Below the pieces are notes generated by a model, which saw only the letters and a list, made by a program, of their open reading frames with translations, was not told the DNA's origin and ran no database searches. A stretch of DNA of 64,000 nucleotides from Caballeronia sordidicola. Its GTDB lineage: Bacteria; Pseudomonadota; Gammaproteobacteria; Burkholderiales; Burkholderiaceae. A program made the position numbers and the translations under genes. The stretch is from contig NZ_MTHB01000198.1 in assembly GCF_002220365.1 (NCBI RefSeq), positions 1 to 64,000 on the forward strand, given 5' to 3'. Positions 1 to 8,278 of the stretch are shown one piece after another. Every line of letters starts with the position of its first letter. Position 1 is the stretch's first letter.

Positions 1-274
1 TTCAACGGCAACACTCACAGACGATTCCTCGATTCAGATAAGGGCGACTACTGCCTACCATCACTTCTTCGCAACGCGTCGACATGGCCGTGGGCACACC
101 ATGCCCTGCCGACGGCCATGTCCGAGCGTATTGGCCCTGCACAGCGTTCAAGGTTTCGCTTCGCCGGCCTGCGCTGCGCGCAGCCCCCCTTGACCCTGTT
201 CCGGGCCTCAATGCATCGGCTCGACGTCGGCCATCGGCTTACGAAGAATCTGATCGGAAACAGCGGAGGCCACT
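1..274. other. No recognisable gene at left edge
   Basis: I see no protein family in any frame of this stretch. The frame of the oxidoreductase fragment that follows is closed by a TGA at 251-253, so the missing N-terminal part of that protein is not encoded directly upstream. Confidence 0.5.
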
Positions 275-805
275 ATGGTACTGGATGTCAAGTTCCACTC
301 AAAACGTCATTGGGCCCTGAATCCAGGCCGCCGTATGATCAGCGACTCCAAGCGCAACCTGTTTTATACACGTCCTTCGCCCGACGGAACGCGCATGTTG
401 TTCGGCTCGCGGCCATCGTTTCGTGAAGTCGGCGAACGCGAGGCGGCGCGAATCCTGCACAAGAAAATGGTGCAGCTCTGGCCCGCTTTACGCGACGTGC
501 GTATCACGCATGCATGGAAGGGATACGTTGCGATGACCGGCGACAAGCTCGCGCATATAGGCGAGCGCGACGGCGTGTTTTACGCGCTCGGCTGCAACGG
601 CAACGGCGTCGCTTTGATGAGTTACCTCGGGCAGCGCATTGCAAGAACACTATTAAGCCTCGATGCCGCGCCCGGCGCATTCGGCGAAGGTCCGTTCCCG
701 CTCAGTCCGGGCGGCATGGCGCGCAGCCTGAGCGTGCCGATAGGCACCGCGCTGTATCAGCTGGACGATTGCTGGAACGGACGCGTGCGCGGCGCGTTGT
801 CCTGA
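275..805 (+). pseudogene. C-terminal fragment of FAD-dependent (DAO-type) oxidoreductase
   Basis: The 176-residue frame matches only the C-terminal part of glycine/D-amino-acid oxidase-like flavoproteins, which are usually about 430 residues. Visible family segments are RMISDSKRNLFYTR, SPDGTRMLFGSR, THAWKGYVAMTGD and GCNGNGVALMSYLG, the last being the FAD-contacting C-terminal glycine segment. The N-terminal Rossmann GxGxxG part is absent and a stop closes the frame just upstream. Intact relatives oxidise amines or amino acids; this piece cannot bind FAD alone. It precedes an amino-acid ABC operon that has its own complete DAO gene. It could be translated as a stable domain, but a decayed gene is more likely. 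Confidence 0.7.
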
Positions 806-883
806 CGCCTGGTGGTCGCAGTAGTGACGCTGTATCGACCCGTCGTATTTTCAATTCATCGCTGGTTTTCCTGGAGCAACATC

Positions 884-1702
884 ATGCGGTTTCGACACTT
901 TCTCAGCCTCGTTTCTATCGTCGCTTCCTTCTCGTTGATGGCCGCCACCAGCGCCCATGCCGACGACCTCGGCACGCTTGCGCCGGGCAAGCTGATGGCA
1001 GGCGTGGACGCCAACAACAAGCCCTATTCCTACATCGATAACGGCAAGATGACCGGCTTCGACGTGGAGTTGCTACGCGCGGTTGGCGCGAAGCTGGGAT
1101 TGAGCGTCGACTTCCGCGCGCAGGACTTCAGCGGCTTGCTGCCAAGCGTGTCGAACCAGCAAATCGATCTTGCCGCCGGATCGATCTCGATCACGACCGA
1201 CCGTCTCAAGATGGTCGATTTCTCCGAGGGTTATCTAACTGGGCTGCTTAGCGTGGCGACCCTTCCCAATAGCCCGATCACAAGCGACAAGGCGTCGGTC
1301 AAGGACAAGCGGATTGGCGTGGTGCAAGGTACGATTGAAGACACGTATTCCGCCAGCTACTTGCCGGGCGCTCAGATCGTGCGTTTCCCTAACGTGAACG
1401 CAGGCTTTCTCTCCCTGAGCTCAAAATATATCGATGGTTTATTCATCGATAAATCGCTCGTCGACGGTCTGCAAAGCAAGTATCCGCAATTGAACATTGC
1501 CGACCGGCTGGATATTTCGGCGATCAACCTGCCGGCCGGTTTTCCGATACGCAAAGGCAACGCCAAGCTTGAGGCTGCCGTCAACAAGACGCTTAACGAG
1601 CTTGTCGCCGACGGCACCTGGATGAAGCTCTACACGCAGTTCCATCCCGGTTATCCCAAGCCCGCCAGCCTGCCGCCGTACGAGATGAAAACCGGTAGCT
1701 GA
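884..1702 (+). CDS. Amino-acid ABC transporter periplasmic binding protein (SBP_bac_3)
   Basis: This 272-residue protein starts with a Sec signal peptide (MRFRHFLSLV... ending near AHA, about residues 1-26), followed by the two-lobed SBP_bac_3 fold of polar amino-acid binding proteins. The ITTDRLKMVDFSEGY segment is the usual ligand-domain motif. I chose the ATG at 884 because GGAG lies about 8 bases upstream and the signal peptide begins there; the longer frame from 812 adds an unlikely leader. The protein should capture an amino acid or related amine in the periplasm and deliver it to the permease encoded 30 bases downstream. The substrate cannot be told from sequence. Confidence 0.88.
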   Translation: MRFRHFLSLVSIVASFSLMAATSAHADDLGTLAPGKLMAGVDANNKPYSYIDNGKMTGFDVELLRAVGAKLGLSVDFRAQDFSGLLPSVSNQQIDLAAGSISITTDRLKMVDFSEGYLTGLLSVATLPNSPITSDKASVKDKRIGVVQGTIEDTYSASYLPGAQIVRFPNVNAGFLSLSSKYIDGLFIDKSLVDGLQSKYPQLNIADRLDISAINLPAGFPIRKGNAKLEAAVNKTLNELVADGTWMKLYTQFHPGYPKPASLPPYEMKTGS

Positions 1703-1732
1703 ACTTGTCACCGACATGATCCGGAGAGCGCC

Positions 1733-2521
1733 ATGAACGCATTCCTGCAGAACTTCCTCGACTGGCAGTTGCTCACGGGATCGCTGCCTTCGCTGCTCGA
1801 AACCGGCTTGGTCAACACGCTCGTGCTGTCGCTGTTTTCGACCCTGCTCGGGATTATCGCGGGCATGGTGCTGGCGTTGATGGCGGTGTCGCATATGCGC
1901 TGGCTCGAAGTGCCGGCGCGTGTATTCGTGGAGGTCTTCCGCGGTCTGCCGGCCGCGCTCGTGATCCTGCTCGTGGGGCAAGGACTTGCGCCTGTCGGGC
2001 TGGCGATCTTCGGCCCGAATCCGTATCCGCTTGCCATCGTGGCGCTCGGGCTGATTTCATCGGCGTATATAGCGGAGATTTTTCGCTCGGGCATTCAAAG
2101 CGTAGGCAAGGGGCAGCTCTCCGCGTGTCAGGCGCTCGGCATGACATACTGGAGCGCCATGCGTCATGTGATCGTGCCGCAAGGCATTCGGCGCATTCTG
2201 CCCGCGCTGGCAAACCAGTTCATTTCGATCGTGAAGGACTCAAGCCTCGTTTATTTTCTCGGCCTGCTGACTTCGCAACGCGACCTGTTCACCATTGGAC
2301 AGAACACGTCGGTGAACGTAGCAAACCTTTCGCCGCTGGTCGCCGCCGGGCTCGTGTACTTGCTGATTACCGTGCCGCTCACGCACGCGATCAATCATAT
2401 CGACCGCTGGACCAACCGGCATTCAAATCCGCGTTACGGCGGCGCAAGCACGGCTACCACGCGCAAGCAGCTCAAGCGTCAGGCTGCCGCGCGTGCGGGC
2501 ATGGCCGAACAACACAACTAA
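1733..2521 (+). CDS. Amino-acid ABC transporter permease (HisM/GlnP family)
   Basis: This 262-residue inner-membrane protein has about five hydrophobic helices and the cytoplasmic EAA-type loop that docks the ATPase (SAYIAEIFRSGIQSVGKGQ, then ALGMTYWSAMRHVIVPQG). It belongs to the His/Glu/Gln/Arg/opine permease family. It follows the binding-protein gene by 30 bases and precedes an FAD oxidoreductase by 21 bases, so all are probably one operon. The C-terminus is Lys/Arg-rich and extends beyond the last membrane helix. No ATP-binding subunit gene lies in the operon, so an ATPase encoded elsewhere must be used if the transporter works. Confidence 0.88.
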   Translation: MNAFLQNFLDWQLLTGSLPSLLETGLVNTLVLSLFSTLLGIIAGMVLALMAVSHMRWLEVPARVFVEVFRGLPAALVILLVGQGLAPVGLAIFGPNPYPLAIVALGLISSAYIAEIFRSGIQSVGKGQLSACQALGMTYWSAMRHVIVPQGIRRILPALANQFISIVKDSSLVYFLGLLTSQRDLFTIGQNTSVNVANLSPLVAAGLVYLLITVPLTHAINHIDRWTNRHSNPRYGGASTATTRKQLKRQAAARAGMAEQHN

Positions 2522-2542
2522 AGGCAGGGGAATAACAACGTT

Positions 2543-3883
2543 ATGGGACCACCAGTCGAGACCGTCACCGACGACACCACCTTGCCGGACGAAGTGGATG
2601 TCGTGGTGGTCGGTGGCGGGATTATTGGCGTGAGTACCGCGCTGTATCTAAGCGATAAAGGCCTGCGCGTGGCGGTATGCGAGAAAGGCTATATAGCGGG
2701 CGAACAATCCAGCCGCAACTGGGGTTGGGTACGTGTCACGCATCGCGACATGCGCGAGTTCGAACTGAGTATGGAAAGCCTGAAGCTGTGGCGCACGCTC
2801 GACCAGAGGCTTGGCATCGATACCGGTTTCAAGCAATGCGGCATCCTGTACATGGCCAACGATGACGCGAAAATGGAGGGGCATCGCGTATGGCTTGAAA
2901 AGGCGCGCGCATTAGCGGGGAAAGATGCATTCGATACCCGTGAAGTCGATCCCAAGACCGTCGCCGGTTTGCTGCCGGGTGCGACGAAGGCGTTCAAGGG
3001 CGGCCTGTACACGCCCGGCGACGGCCGCGCCGAACCGCAGAAAGCCGCACCGGCCATTGCAAATGCGCTGCGCAAACGCGGCGTGAAAATACTCACGCCC
3101 TGCGCGGTGCGCGGTGTGGAGACAAGTGCGGGACGCGTCAGCGCGGTGGTGACCGAGCTAGGAACAATCCGCTGCAAGAGCGTCGTGGTCGCGGGCGGCG
3201 CGTGGTCGCGGCTCTTCTGCGGGAATCTGGATATCAACGTGCCGCAGTTGATGGTGAAGGCTTCAGTGTTGCGGACATCGCCTATGGAAGGCGGTCCCTC
3301 GGTGAGCGCCAGCAACAAGGAGTTCTCGTTCCGCAAGCGCATGGACGGCGGTTATACGATCGCATTCGGCTTTCGTACCTACTCGGATATCACGCCTGAC
3401 AGCTTCCGCTTGTTTCCTCAATATATCCCCGCGCTCAAGAGTCAGATGGGCGCGTTACGGATTGGATTGGGCGCGCGTTTCTTCGATGAACTGCGTCGGC
3501 CGCGTCATTGGGCGCTCGATCAGCGGACCGCCTTCGAGGAAACTCGCACGCTCGACCCCGAGCCTATATCTGCCTATACCGATGCCGGCCTGCGTGAATT
3601 CATAAAGGTCTTTCCGCATCTGAGCGGTGCGCGCATCGCGCAGCGCTGGGCCGGTCTCATGGACGTGACGCCTGATGCCATTCCCGTGATATCGGGCGTT
3701 GAAAGCGTGCCGGGGCTTTTCATTAGCACGGGGTTTTCGGGGCATGGGTTTGGCATCGGTCCGGCCGCTGGGAAGCTGATGGCGGACCTGGTCACCAACG
3801 ACACACCGCTCGTCGATCCGCACATGTTCCGGCTCAGCCGTTTCAGTGACGGCACGAAGATCGTTATCGATGCAGGCTTTTGA
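2543..3883 (+). CDS. FAD-dependent oxidoreductase (glycine/D-amino-acid oxidase type)
   Basis: The 446-residue protein has an N-terminal dinucleotide-binding motif (VVVVGGGIIG, residues about 20-29) with the ribose-binding acid at VCEKG, and the DAO C-terminal FAD segment GLFISTGFSGHGFGIGP. The family oxidises the C-N bond of amino acids or secondary amines with FAD. Its place directly behind a polar amino-acid ABC uptake pair suggests it oxidises the imported compound. It lies 21 bases after the permease and 15 bases before an SDR gene. A flavin-linked dehydrogenase feeding the respiratory chain is as likely as an O2-using oxidase; the substrate is unknown. Confidence 0.87.
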   Translation: MGPPVETVTDDTTLPDEVDVVVVGGGIIGVSTALYLSDKGLRVAVCEKGYIAGEQSSRNWGWVRVTHRDMREFELSMESLKLWRTLDQRLGIDTGFKQCGILYMANDDAKMEGHRVWLEKARALAGKDAFDTREVDPKTVAGLLPGATKAFKGGLYTPGDGRAEPQKAAPAIANALRKRGVKILTPCAVRGVETSAGRVSAVVTELGTIRCKSVVVAGGAWSRLFCGNLDINVPQLMVKASVLRTSPMEGGPSVSASNKEFSFRKRMDGGYTIAFGFRTYSDITPDSFRLFPQYIPALKSQMGALRIGLGARFFDELRRPRHWALDQRTAFEETRTLDPEPISAYTDAGLREFIKVFPHLSGARIAQRWAGLMDVTPDAIPVISGVESVPGLFISTGFSGHGFGIGPAAGKLMADLVTNDTPLVDPHMFRLSRFSDGTKIVIDAGF

Positions 3884-3898
3884 GCAAGGATTCGGACC

Positions 3899-4582
3899 AT
3901 GGACAAGGTAGCGATGATTTCCGGCGCGAATCGCGGCATCGGCCTGGCGGTGGCGACGGAATTGCACCGGCGGGGTTATCGGCTGTCGCTAGGGATGCGT
4001 GACCCTTCGTCGGCGAACCTCCCTTTCGATGCATTCACGTTTTCCTATGAAGCACGCGATCCGCTCAGCGGGAAACGCTGGGTCGACGCGACCGTCGAGC
4101 ATTTTGGCCGCATTGATGTGCTGATCAACAACGCGGGAATCTGCACGCACATCACGCTTGAGGACGGCACCGACGAGCTTCTGGAGGAAACGCTCGATAT
4201 CAACGTGAAGGCGCCCTTCCGCCTGATCCAGGCCGCGTTGCCGCATCTGCGCAAACCCGGCGACGCACGCGTCGTGCAGATTGCTTCGCTATCGGGAAAG
4301 CGCGTGAAGAACCTGAACGCGGGTTACCAGATGTCGAAGCATGCAGTGATCGCGTTGAATCATGCCGTGCGGCGAGCCGGATGGGACGACGGCATTCGCG
4401 CGACCGCGATTTGCCCCGGCTTCGTGAATACCGACATGGCGGCGGCCATAGCCGACCTCGAACCGCAGGCGATGACCCAGCCCGAGGATCTGGCCTTGCT
4501 CATAGCGAACACCATCGCGATGCCGAATACCGCGAGCGTCGCGGAGATCCTGGTGAATTGCCGGCACGAGGACTTGTTCTAG
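3899..4582 (+). CDS. Short-chain dehydrogenase/reductase (SDR)
   Basis: The 227-residue protein is a classical SDR: cofactor motif GANRGIG at residues 9-15, NNAG, and active-site YQMSKHA (YxxxK), with PGFVNTDM after the catalytic region. SDRs of this type interconvert alcohols and ketones with NAD(P)H. It is the last gene of the binding protein/permease/oxidoreductase operon, 15 bases after the flavoprotein, so it may act on the keto product of that enzyme. It is slightly shorter than the usual 245-260 residues because the segment after the cofactor motif is compact. Exact substrate not predictable. Confidence 0.88.
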   Translation: MDKVAMISGANRGIGLAVATELHRRGYRLSLGMRDPSSANLPFDAFTFSYEARDPLSGKRWVDATVEHFGRIDVLINNAGICTHITLEDGTDELLEETLDINVKAPFRLIQAALPHLRKPGDARVVQIASLSGKRVKNLNAGYQMSKHAVIALNHAVRRAGWDDGIRATAICPGFVNTDMAAAIADLEPQAMTQPEDLALLIANTIAMPNTASVAEILVNCRHEDLF

Positions 4583-4701
4583 CCTCTGAAGACGGCAGCC
4601 GGCCAGTCGCGCTCACTCGATTGGCTAACAAGGATCGTCGACCATCGGCTCGGTACTTGGCTCGGGTACACTCATATCCCAGCCACACGCGCCGCACTAG
4701 C

Positions 4702-5505
4702 ATGGACAGCCAGCTTCTGGTCATCTGCGGGCTTACATTTGTAATCCACGTGATTGCAACATTGGCCTATGCCGTGCGAATCGCAGGTGTTCGCACGGGC
4801 CGCATCGCTGTGTCGTTTTCCCTTTTTGGGATTATTGCGCTGGTTTCCCGGACAGCTAATTCCTTTCAAGGGCCGTTCATCGCGAAACGGGTCGAACTAG
4901 ATATTGCGCATCATTTGGGCAGCGGATTGCTCAACGATTTTCGGTTGCTCCTGCTGACTGCCACAGTGGCAAGCATTGCGGGATCGTTCCTGATTCCCAC
5001 GTTCCAGCGTTACTTCAGTCGCGCGGTCGATCACTTCCAGGCAAACCGCTCTATTCCTCGTCTGCTCCTGCACGTCTTTAGTCGTGCCGGTCTTAGTTAC
5101 ATTCGCACGGGCGCGCGGCTTCCTTCTCGACACAACGTTACGCAACTGGCCGCAAGCGCCGGCGTATCCTGGACAGTGATCGGACTGAACATTGTCGCAA
5201 TGGCGATCTGGACGGTTGGGGTGTTCGCATCGCTGTATGCGGGATACTTGAAGCCCGAGTTGCGAGTGACATGCGCGAATCTGTCGTCGGTCATCAACGG
5301 CTTTGCGACCGTCGTACTGGCGGTCATCATCGACCCGCAAGTTTCAGTGATGACTGACGACGTCATCGAAGGCAGGATTTCGGAAAACAGCTTTCGACGG
5401 GCGATCACGACGCTCGCGGGCGCGCGCGTTCTCGGTACGCTGTGCGCGCAGGCAGTGCTCGTTCCGGCGGCAATCGTCATTGTGCACGTAGCTGAACTCA
5501 TTTAG
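4702..5505 (+). CDS. amj: Amj-family lipid II flippase (DUF2837)
   Basis: The 267-residue polytopic membrane protein begins with a segment typical of Amj: a first helix, then VRIAGVRTGRIAVSFSLFGI and LVSRTANSFQGP. Amj (YdaH of Bacillus subtilis) was described as an alternate to MurJ that flips lipid II across the inner membrane during peptidoglycan synthesis. Six or more hydrophobic helices are visible. The ATG at 4702 is chosen because the frame upstream of it reads through an unrelated overlapping gene. It ends 13 bases before a beta-lactamase-fold gene, so the two are probably co-transcribed. The family call is from remembered motifs; function here is inferred. Confidence 0.75.
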   Translation: MDSQLLVICGLTFVIHVIATLAYAVRIAGVRTGRIAVSFSLFGIIALVSRTANSFQGPFIAKRVELDIAHHLGSGLLNDFRLLLLTATVASIAGSFLIPTFQRYFSRAVDHFQANRSIPRLLLHVFSRAGLSYIRTGARLPSRHNVTQLAASAGVSWTVIGLNIVAMAIWTVGVFASLYAGYLKPELRVTCANLSSVINGFATVVLAVIIDPQVSVMTDDVIEGRISENSFRRAITTLAGARVLGTLCAQAVLVPAAIVIVHVAELI

Positions 5506-5518
5506 CACGGCGAAAGAG

Positions 5519-6574
5519 ATGCGCGACGCCAATTGGATTGAACTGGACCGTCTTGTCGAAGATGCAATGAAGTGCTGGGCCATTCCCGGCCTTGCCATCG
5601 CCGGTTACATCGTCGCGGGCATGGTCGCTGAGCGACTAAGCGGGCAGAGTTGGGAACAGTTCACCACGCAGCGCCTTTTGTCGCCTCTGGGCTTCAGGAA
5701 ATTCGGATTCTCGACTGACACATTGGTATCGGCGGCCAATTTCGCGCGTCCGCATGTTCGGGAAGGGCGGCATGCCCGTCGAACGAGAGTGTGGCCGATG
5801 CACGCGACACCTGCCGGCGGCATCCACACCTGCGCGGCGGATATGGCCCGTTGGCTGCGGTTGCTGATATTGCGAGGACGCGTCGACGGTGCGCAAATCA
5901 TTTCGCAAACGGCAGTGACCGCGATGATGACGCCGCACATCGACGCGGATGACTCGGGATTTCCGGAGATCGGTAGAAACCGATATGGATATGGACTGAC
6001 GTGCCAGCTTTATCGTGGCGAGCGCACTGTGTCACACACCGGTTCGCTGCCCGGTTGGGGTTCGCTGCTCAGCGTGATGCCGGACCGTGAGATTGGTGTT
6101 GTCGTGCTGACGAACCGCGATCCCTGTCCCGTTCGCGAATTGATCACGTACGCGGTGTTCGATCGATTGTGCTCGCTCTCGCCGATCGACTGGTTCGAGA
6201 TATTTCACGCGAGACGGCAGAGCACTTTAGAAAAAGAAGAGGCTGACGCACGGCGTTTTGGCATCAACGGGATTGTGGTTCCGTATCCAGACGAGCTTCT
6301 CAAGCACTTCACCGGCGTATATAGCAATTCAGCTTATGGCACGATTTCGATCACTCACCATACATCCGGCATGCGTTGGAGTTGGCGGGGCCTGAAAGGA
6401 CGGCTGGTATATCGTGGTGAAAGCTCGTTGCAGTTGAAAGAGGATGACGAGGCTCGCTTGTCCGACCTGGTTTTCACGTTCGGCCAAAATGCAGACGGTG
6501 TCGTTACCAAACTGAGATCGCCATTGGAACCGGCGGTTTCGGATATCGTCTTCCGACTTCAATTGGACGCTTGA
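5519..6574 (+). pseudogene. Serine beta-lactamase/esterase-fold protein with catalytic region deleted
   Basis: This 351-residue frame starts like a class C-type serine hydrolase (LDRLVEDAMKCWAIPGLAIA) and then jumps directly to GYIVAGMVAERLSGQSWEQF, a segment that normally lies about 110-120 residues later. The skipped part contains the SxxK nucleophile motif and the YxN motif. The third motif region remains (VSHTGSLPGWG, HTG in place of KTG), as does a C-terminal domain of about 100 residues. The reading frame is intact, so a protein may be made, but it should not be an active hydrolase. It sits 13 bases after the Amj flippase gene. It is either a decayed gene or a repurposed binding protein. 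Confidence 0.75.
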
Positions 6575-6969
6575 TGAGCGTCTTAGGTTGTGCACGACGA
6601 CCGTAGCGAGTCGGGTACGGCTGATCGTCCGTAGGGCCGAGGTCGGCCCAACAGCGGACCTTCGACGCCGCGATGAAGATCGTGAACAATTTGATCTATC
6701 CCCACCGTCTGCTGGCATGGCCCAACCGAACATCAGTCCGGTGACAGAACTGCAACTTCAAACCGACCGGTTTCTACTTTAGAAAAACCTCTCCTGTCTG
6801 ATGCGCGTGCGATCTTCGATGCTTATGCGCAGGATGACCAAGCATCCTTCTGATCGTTCTGAAGCGTTGATCGTGGACGCCAGCAGGCCCGACCGCTTCG
6901 CCCTCTGTGAGCCGACCAAAACGACATCCATGACAAAGACGAATGTCCATTGACGCCTCGGTGTACCGT
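6575..6969. other. Intergenic stretch without recognisable gene
   Basis: About 400 bases between the beta-lactamase-fold gene and the GntR regulator. Short frames exist on both strands but none shows a family motif or a good ribosome binding site. It must contain the promoter of the regulator operon near its right end. Confidence 0.5.
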
Positions 6970-6992
6970 GTGTCACATTATGAATATGACAC
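6970..6992 (+). promoter_or_regulatory. Near-perfect palindrome over the GntR start codon
   Basis: GTGTCAcATTatgAATaTGACAC is a 23-base imperfect palindrome (arms GTGTCA/TGACAC with inner ATT/AAT). Its centre covers the ATG at 6980 and it also includes the ATG at 6986. The position suits autorepression by the GntR protein encoded immediately downstream. Which factor binds is inferred. Confidence 0.6.
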
Positions 6993-7384
6993 CATTCGAT
7001 TACAAACCGCAATCGGGTCAGTCGATATTCGACGCCGTGGTCTTTGCCGCCAAGCGCGCTTTCATCAGCGGTGACTACCTGCCTGGGCAGGAGTTTCCGT
7101 CGGTCAGGGCGCTGGCGGCGGACCTGAAAATTCACCCAAACACAGCCCACAAAATCATCCAGCGCCTGATCCACGAGGGTTGGCTGGAGGCGCGGCCGGG
7201 GATTGGAACAATCGTTTGTGAGCCGCCCCAGGCGCGCCCGGGCGAAAAAGCGCAGTTGCTAGGGCACGAAGTCGAGGCACTGGTGGTTGGCGCGCGTCGC
7301 GTCGGCCTGACGCAGGCGGAGTTGCTCAGCGCCATCATTGAGCGTTGGAACCAGATCGACAAAGCGAGGGGGAATACAAAATGA
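6980..7384 (+). CDS. GntR-family transcriptional regulator, YtrA type
   Basis: The 134-residue protein carries an N-terminal winged helix (GDYLPGQEFPSVRALAADLK, then NTAHKIIQRLIHEGWLE, residues about 27-65) and a short C-terminal helical tail, the layout of the YtrA subfamily that usually controls an ABC exporter. It overlaps the ABC ATPase gene by four bases (ATGA), so they are co-translated. The start is uncertain: ATG at 6980 or 6986, both inside a palindrome and both without a clear Shine-Dalgarno sequence, so a leaderless message is possible; a TTG at 6950 is less likely. It probably represses its own operon until a membrane-active compound or ligand is sensed. Confidence 0.85.
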   Translation: MNMTPFDYKPQSGQSIFDAVVFAAKRAFISGDYLPGQEFPSVRALAADLKIHPNTAHKIIQRLIHEGWLEARPGIGTIVCEPPQARPGEKAQLLGHEVEALVVGARRVGLTQAELLSAIIERWNQIDKARGNTK

Positions 7385-8277
7385 TCATTGAGGCCCGGAA
7401 TATCGAGAAGCGCTTCGGCGGGTATAAGGCGCTCAGCGGCCTGAGTTTTTCGGTCGCGCAGGGGAACGTCTATGCGCTGATTGGCGCCAATGGCGCCGGT
7501 AAAACGACCACGATCAAGATGATGATGAACATCATGACGCCGACGCGGGGCGATCTCACCTTGATGGGAGCGCCATCACGTAAGCTCACAAGCCACCACC
7601 TTAGCCAGATCGGCTACGTCTCGGAGAGCCAGGTGCTTCCTGGGCAAATGGCCGTGGGTGCCTATCTCGATTACCTGAGACCGTTCTATTCGAATTGGGA
7701 CGAAGCGCTCGAAAAGACCATGTTGAGGCGGTTCAAGCTGCCGATGGAGCGTAAAATCCGCGCCCTTTCACAGGGTATGCGTATCAAGGTCGCGCTTGTT
7801 GCCGCCCTGGCCTTCAAACCAAAGTTGCTGGTGCTCGATGAGCCATTCAGCGGCCTGGACCCGCTGGTACGCGACGACCTGATCGAAAGCGTGCTGAGCC
7901 ATGCTGAAGACCTCACTATCTTCATCTCATCGCATGAACTGAACGAAATCCAGGGTTTCGTTAGCAACGTCGGTTTTCTCAACCAGGGTCGCCTGCTGTT
8001 CGAAAATTCGATAGAGGTCCTGAACGCGCGCGTCCGCAAGATTCGCGTCACGTTGCAATCGACGGCCCGTCCTCCCGATACTTGGCCCGGAGCGTGGATC
8101 GATCCCGGCACCTCGGGCAATGTTCTAAGTTTTGTGCATACGGCGTTCGCTGAAGACCGGCTGGCATCTGAGATCGCCGCCGTATTCGGCGGCGTCAAAT
8201 TCGTTCAGGCCGAGCCGATGGACTTAAGGTCGATATTTACTACGTTCGCGCGGGTCCAACAAATGAACGGGGGATGA
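7381..8277 (+). CDS. ABC transporter ATP-binding protein (YtrB-like exporter type)
   Basis: The 298-residue ATPase has Walker A GANGAGKTT (residues about 35-43), signature ALSQGMRIKVAL, Walker B LLVLDEPFSGLD and the switch histidine in ISSHEL, followed by a roughly 90-residue C-terminal domain. It starts at the ATG at 7381, overlapping the stop of the GntR gene. It would power the membrane protein encoded 1 base after its own stop. Relatives in YtrA-controlled operons export or respond to cell-envelope-active compounds; the substrate is unknown. The partner permease gene is frameshifted, so the transporter may be non-functional. Confidence 0.9.
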   Translation: MIIEARNIEKRFGGYKALSGLSFSVAQGNVYALIGANGAGKTTTIKMMMNIMTPTRGDLTLMGAPSRKLTSHHLSQIGYVSESQVLPGQMAVGAYLDYLRPFYSNWDEALEKTMLRRFKLPMERKIRALSQGMRIKVALVAALAFKPKLLVLDEPFSGLDPLVRDDLIESVLSHAEDLTIFISSHELNEIQGFVSNVGFLNQGRLLFENSIEVLNARVRKIRVTLQSTARPPDTWPGAWIDPGTSGNVLSFVHTAFAEDRLASEIAAVFGGVKFVQAEPMDLRSIFTTFARVQQMNGG

Positions 8278-8278
8278 T

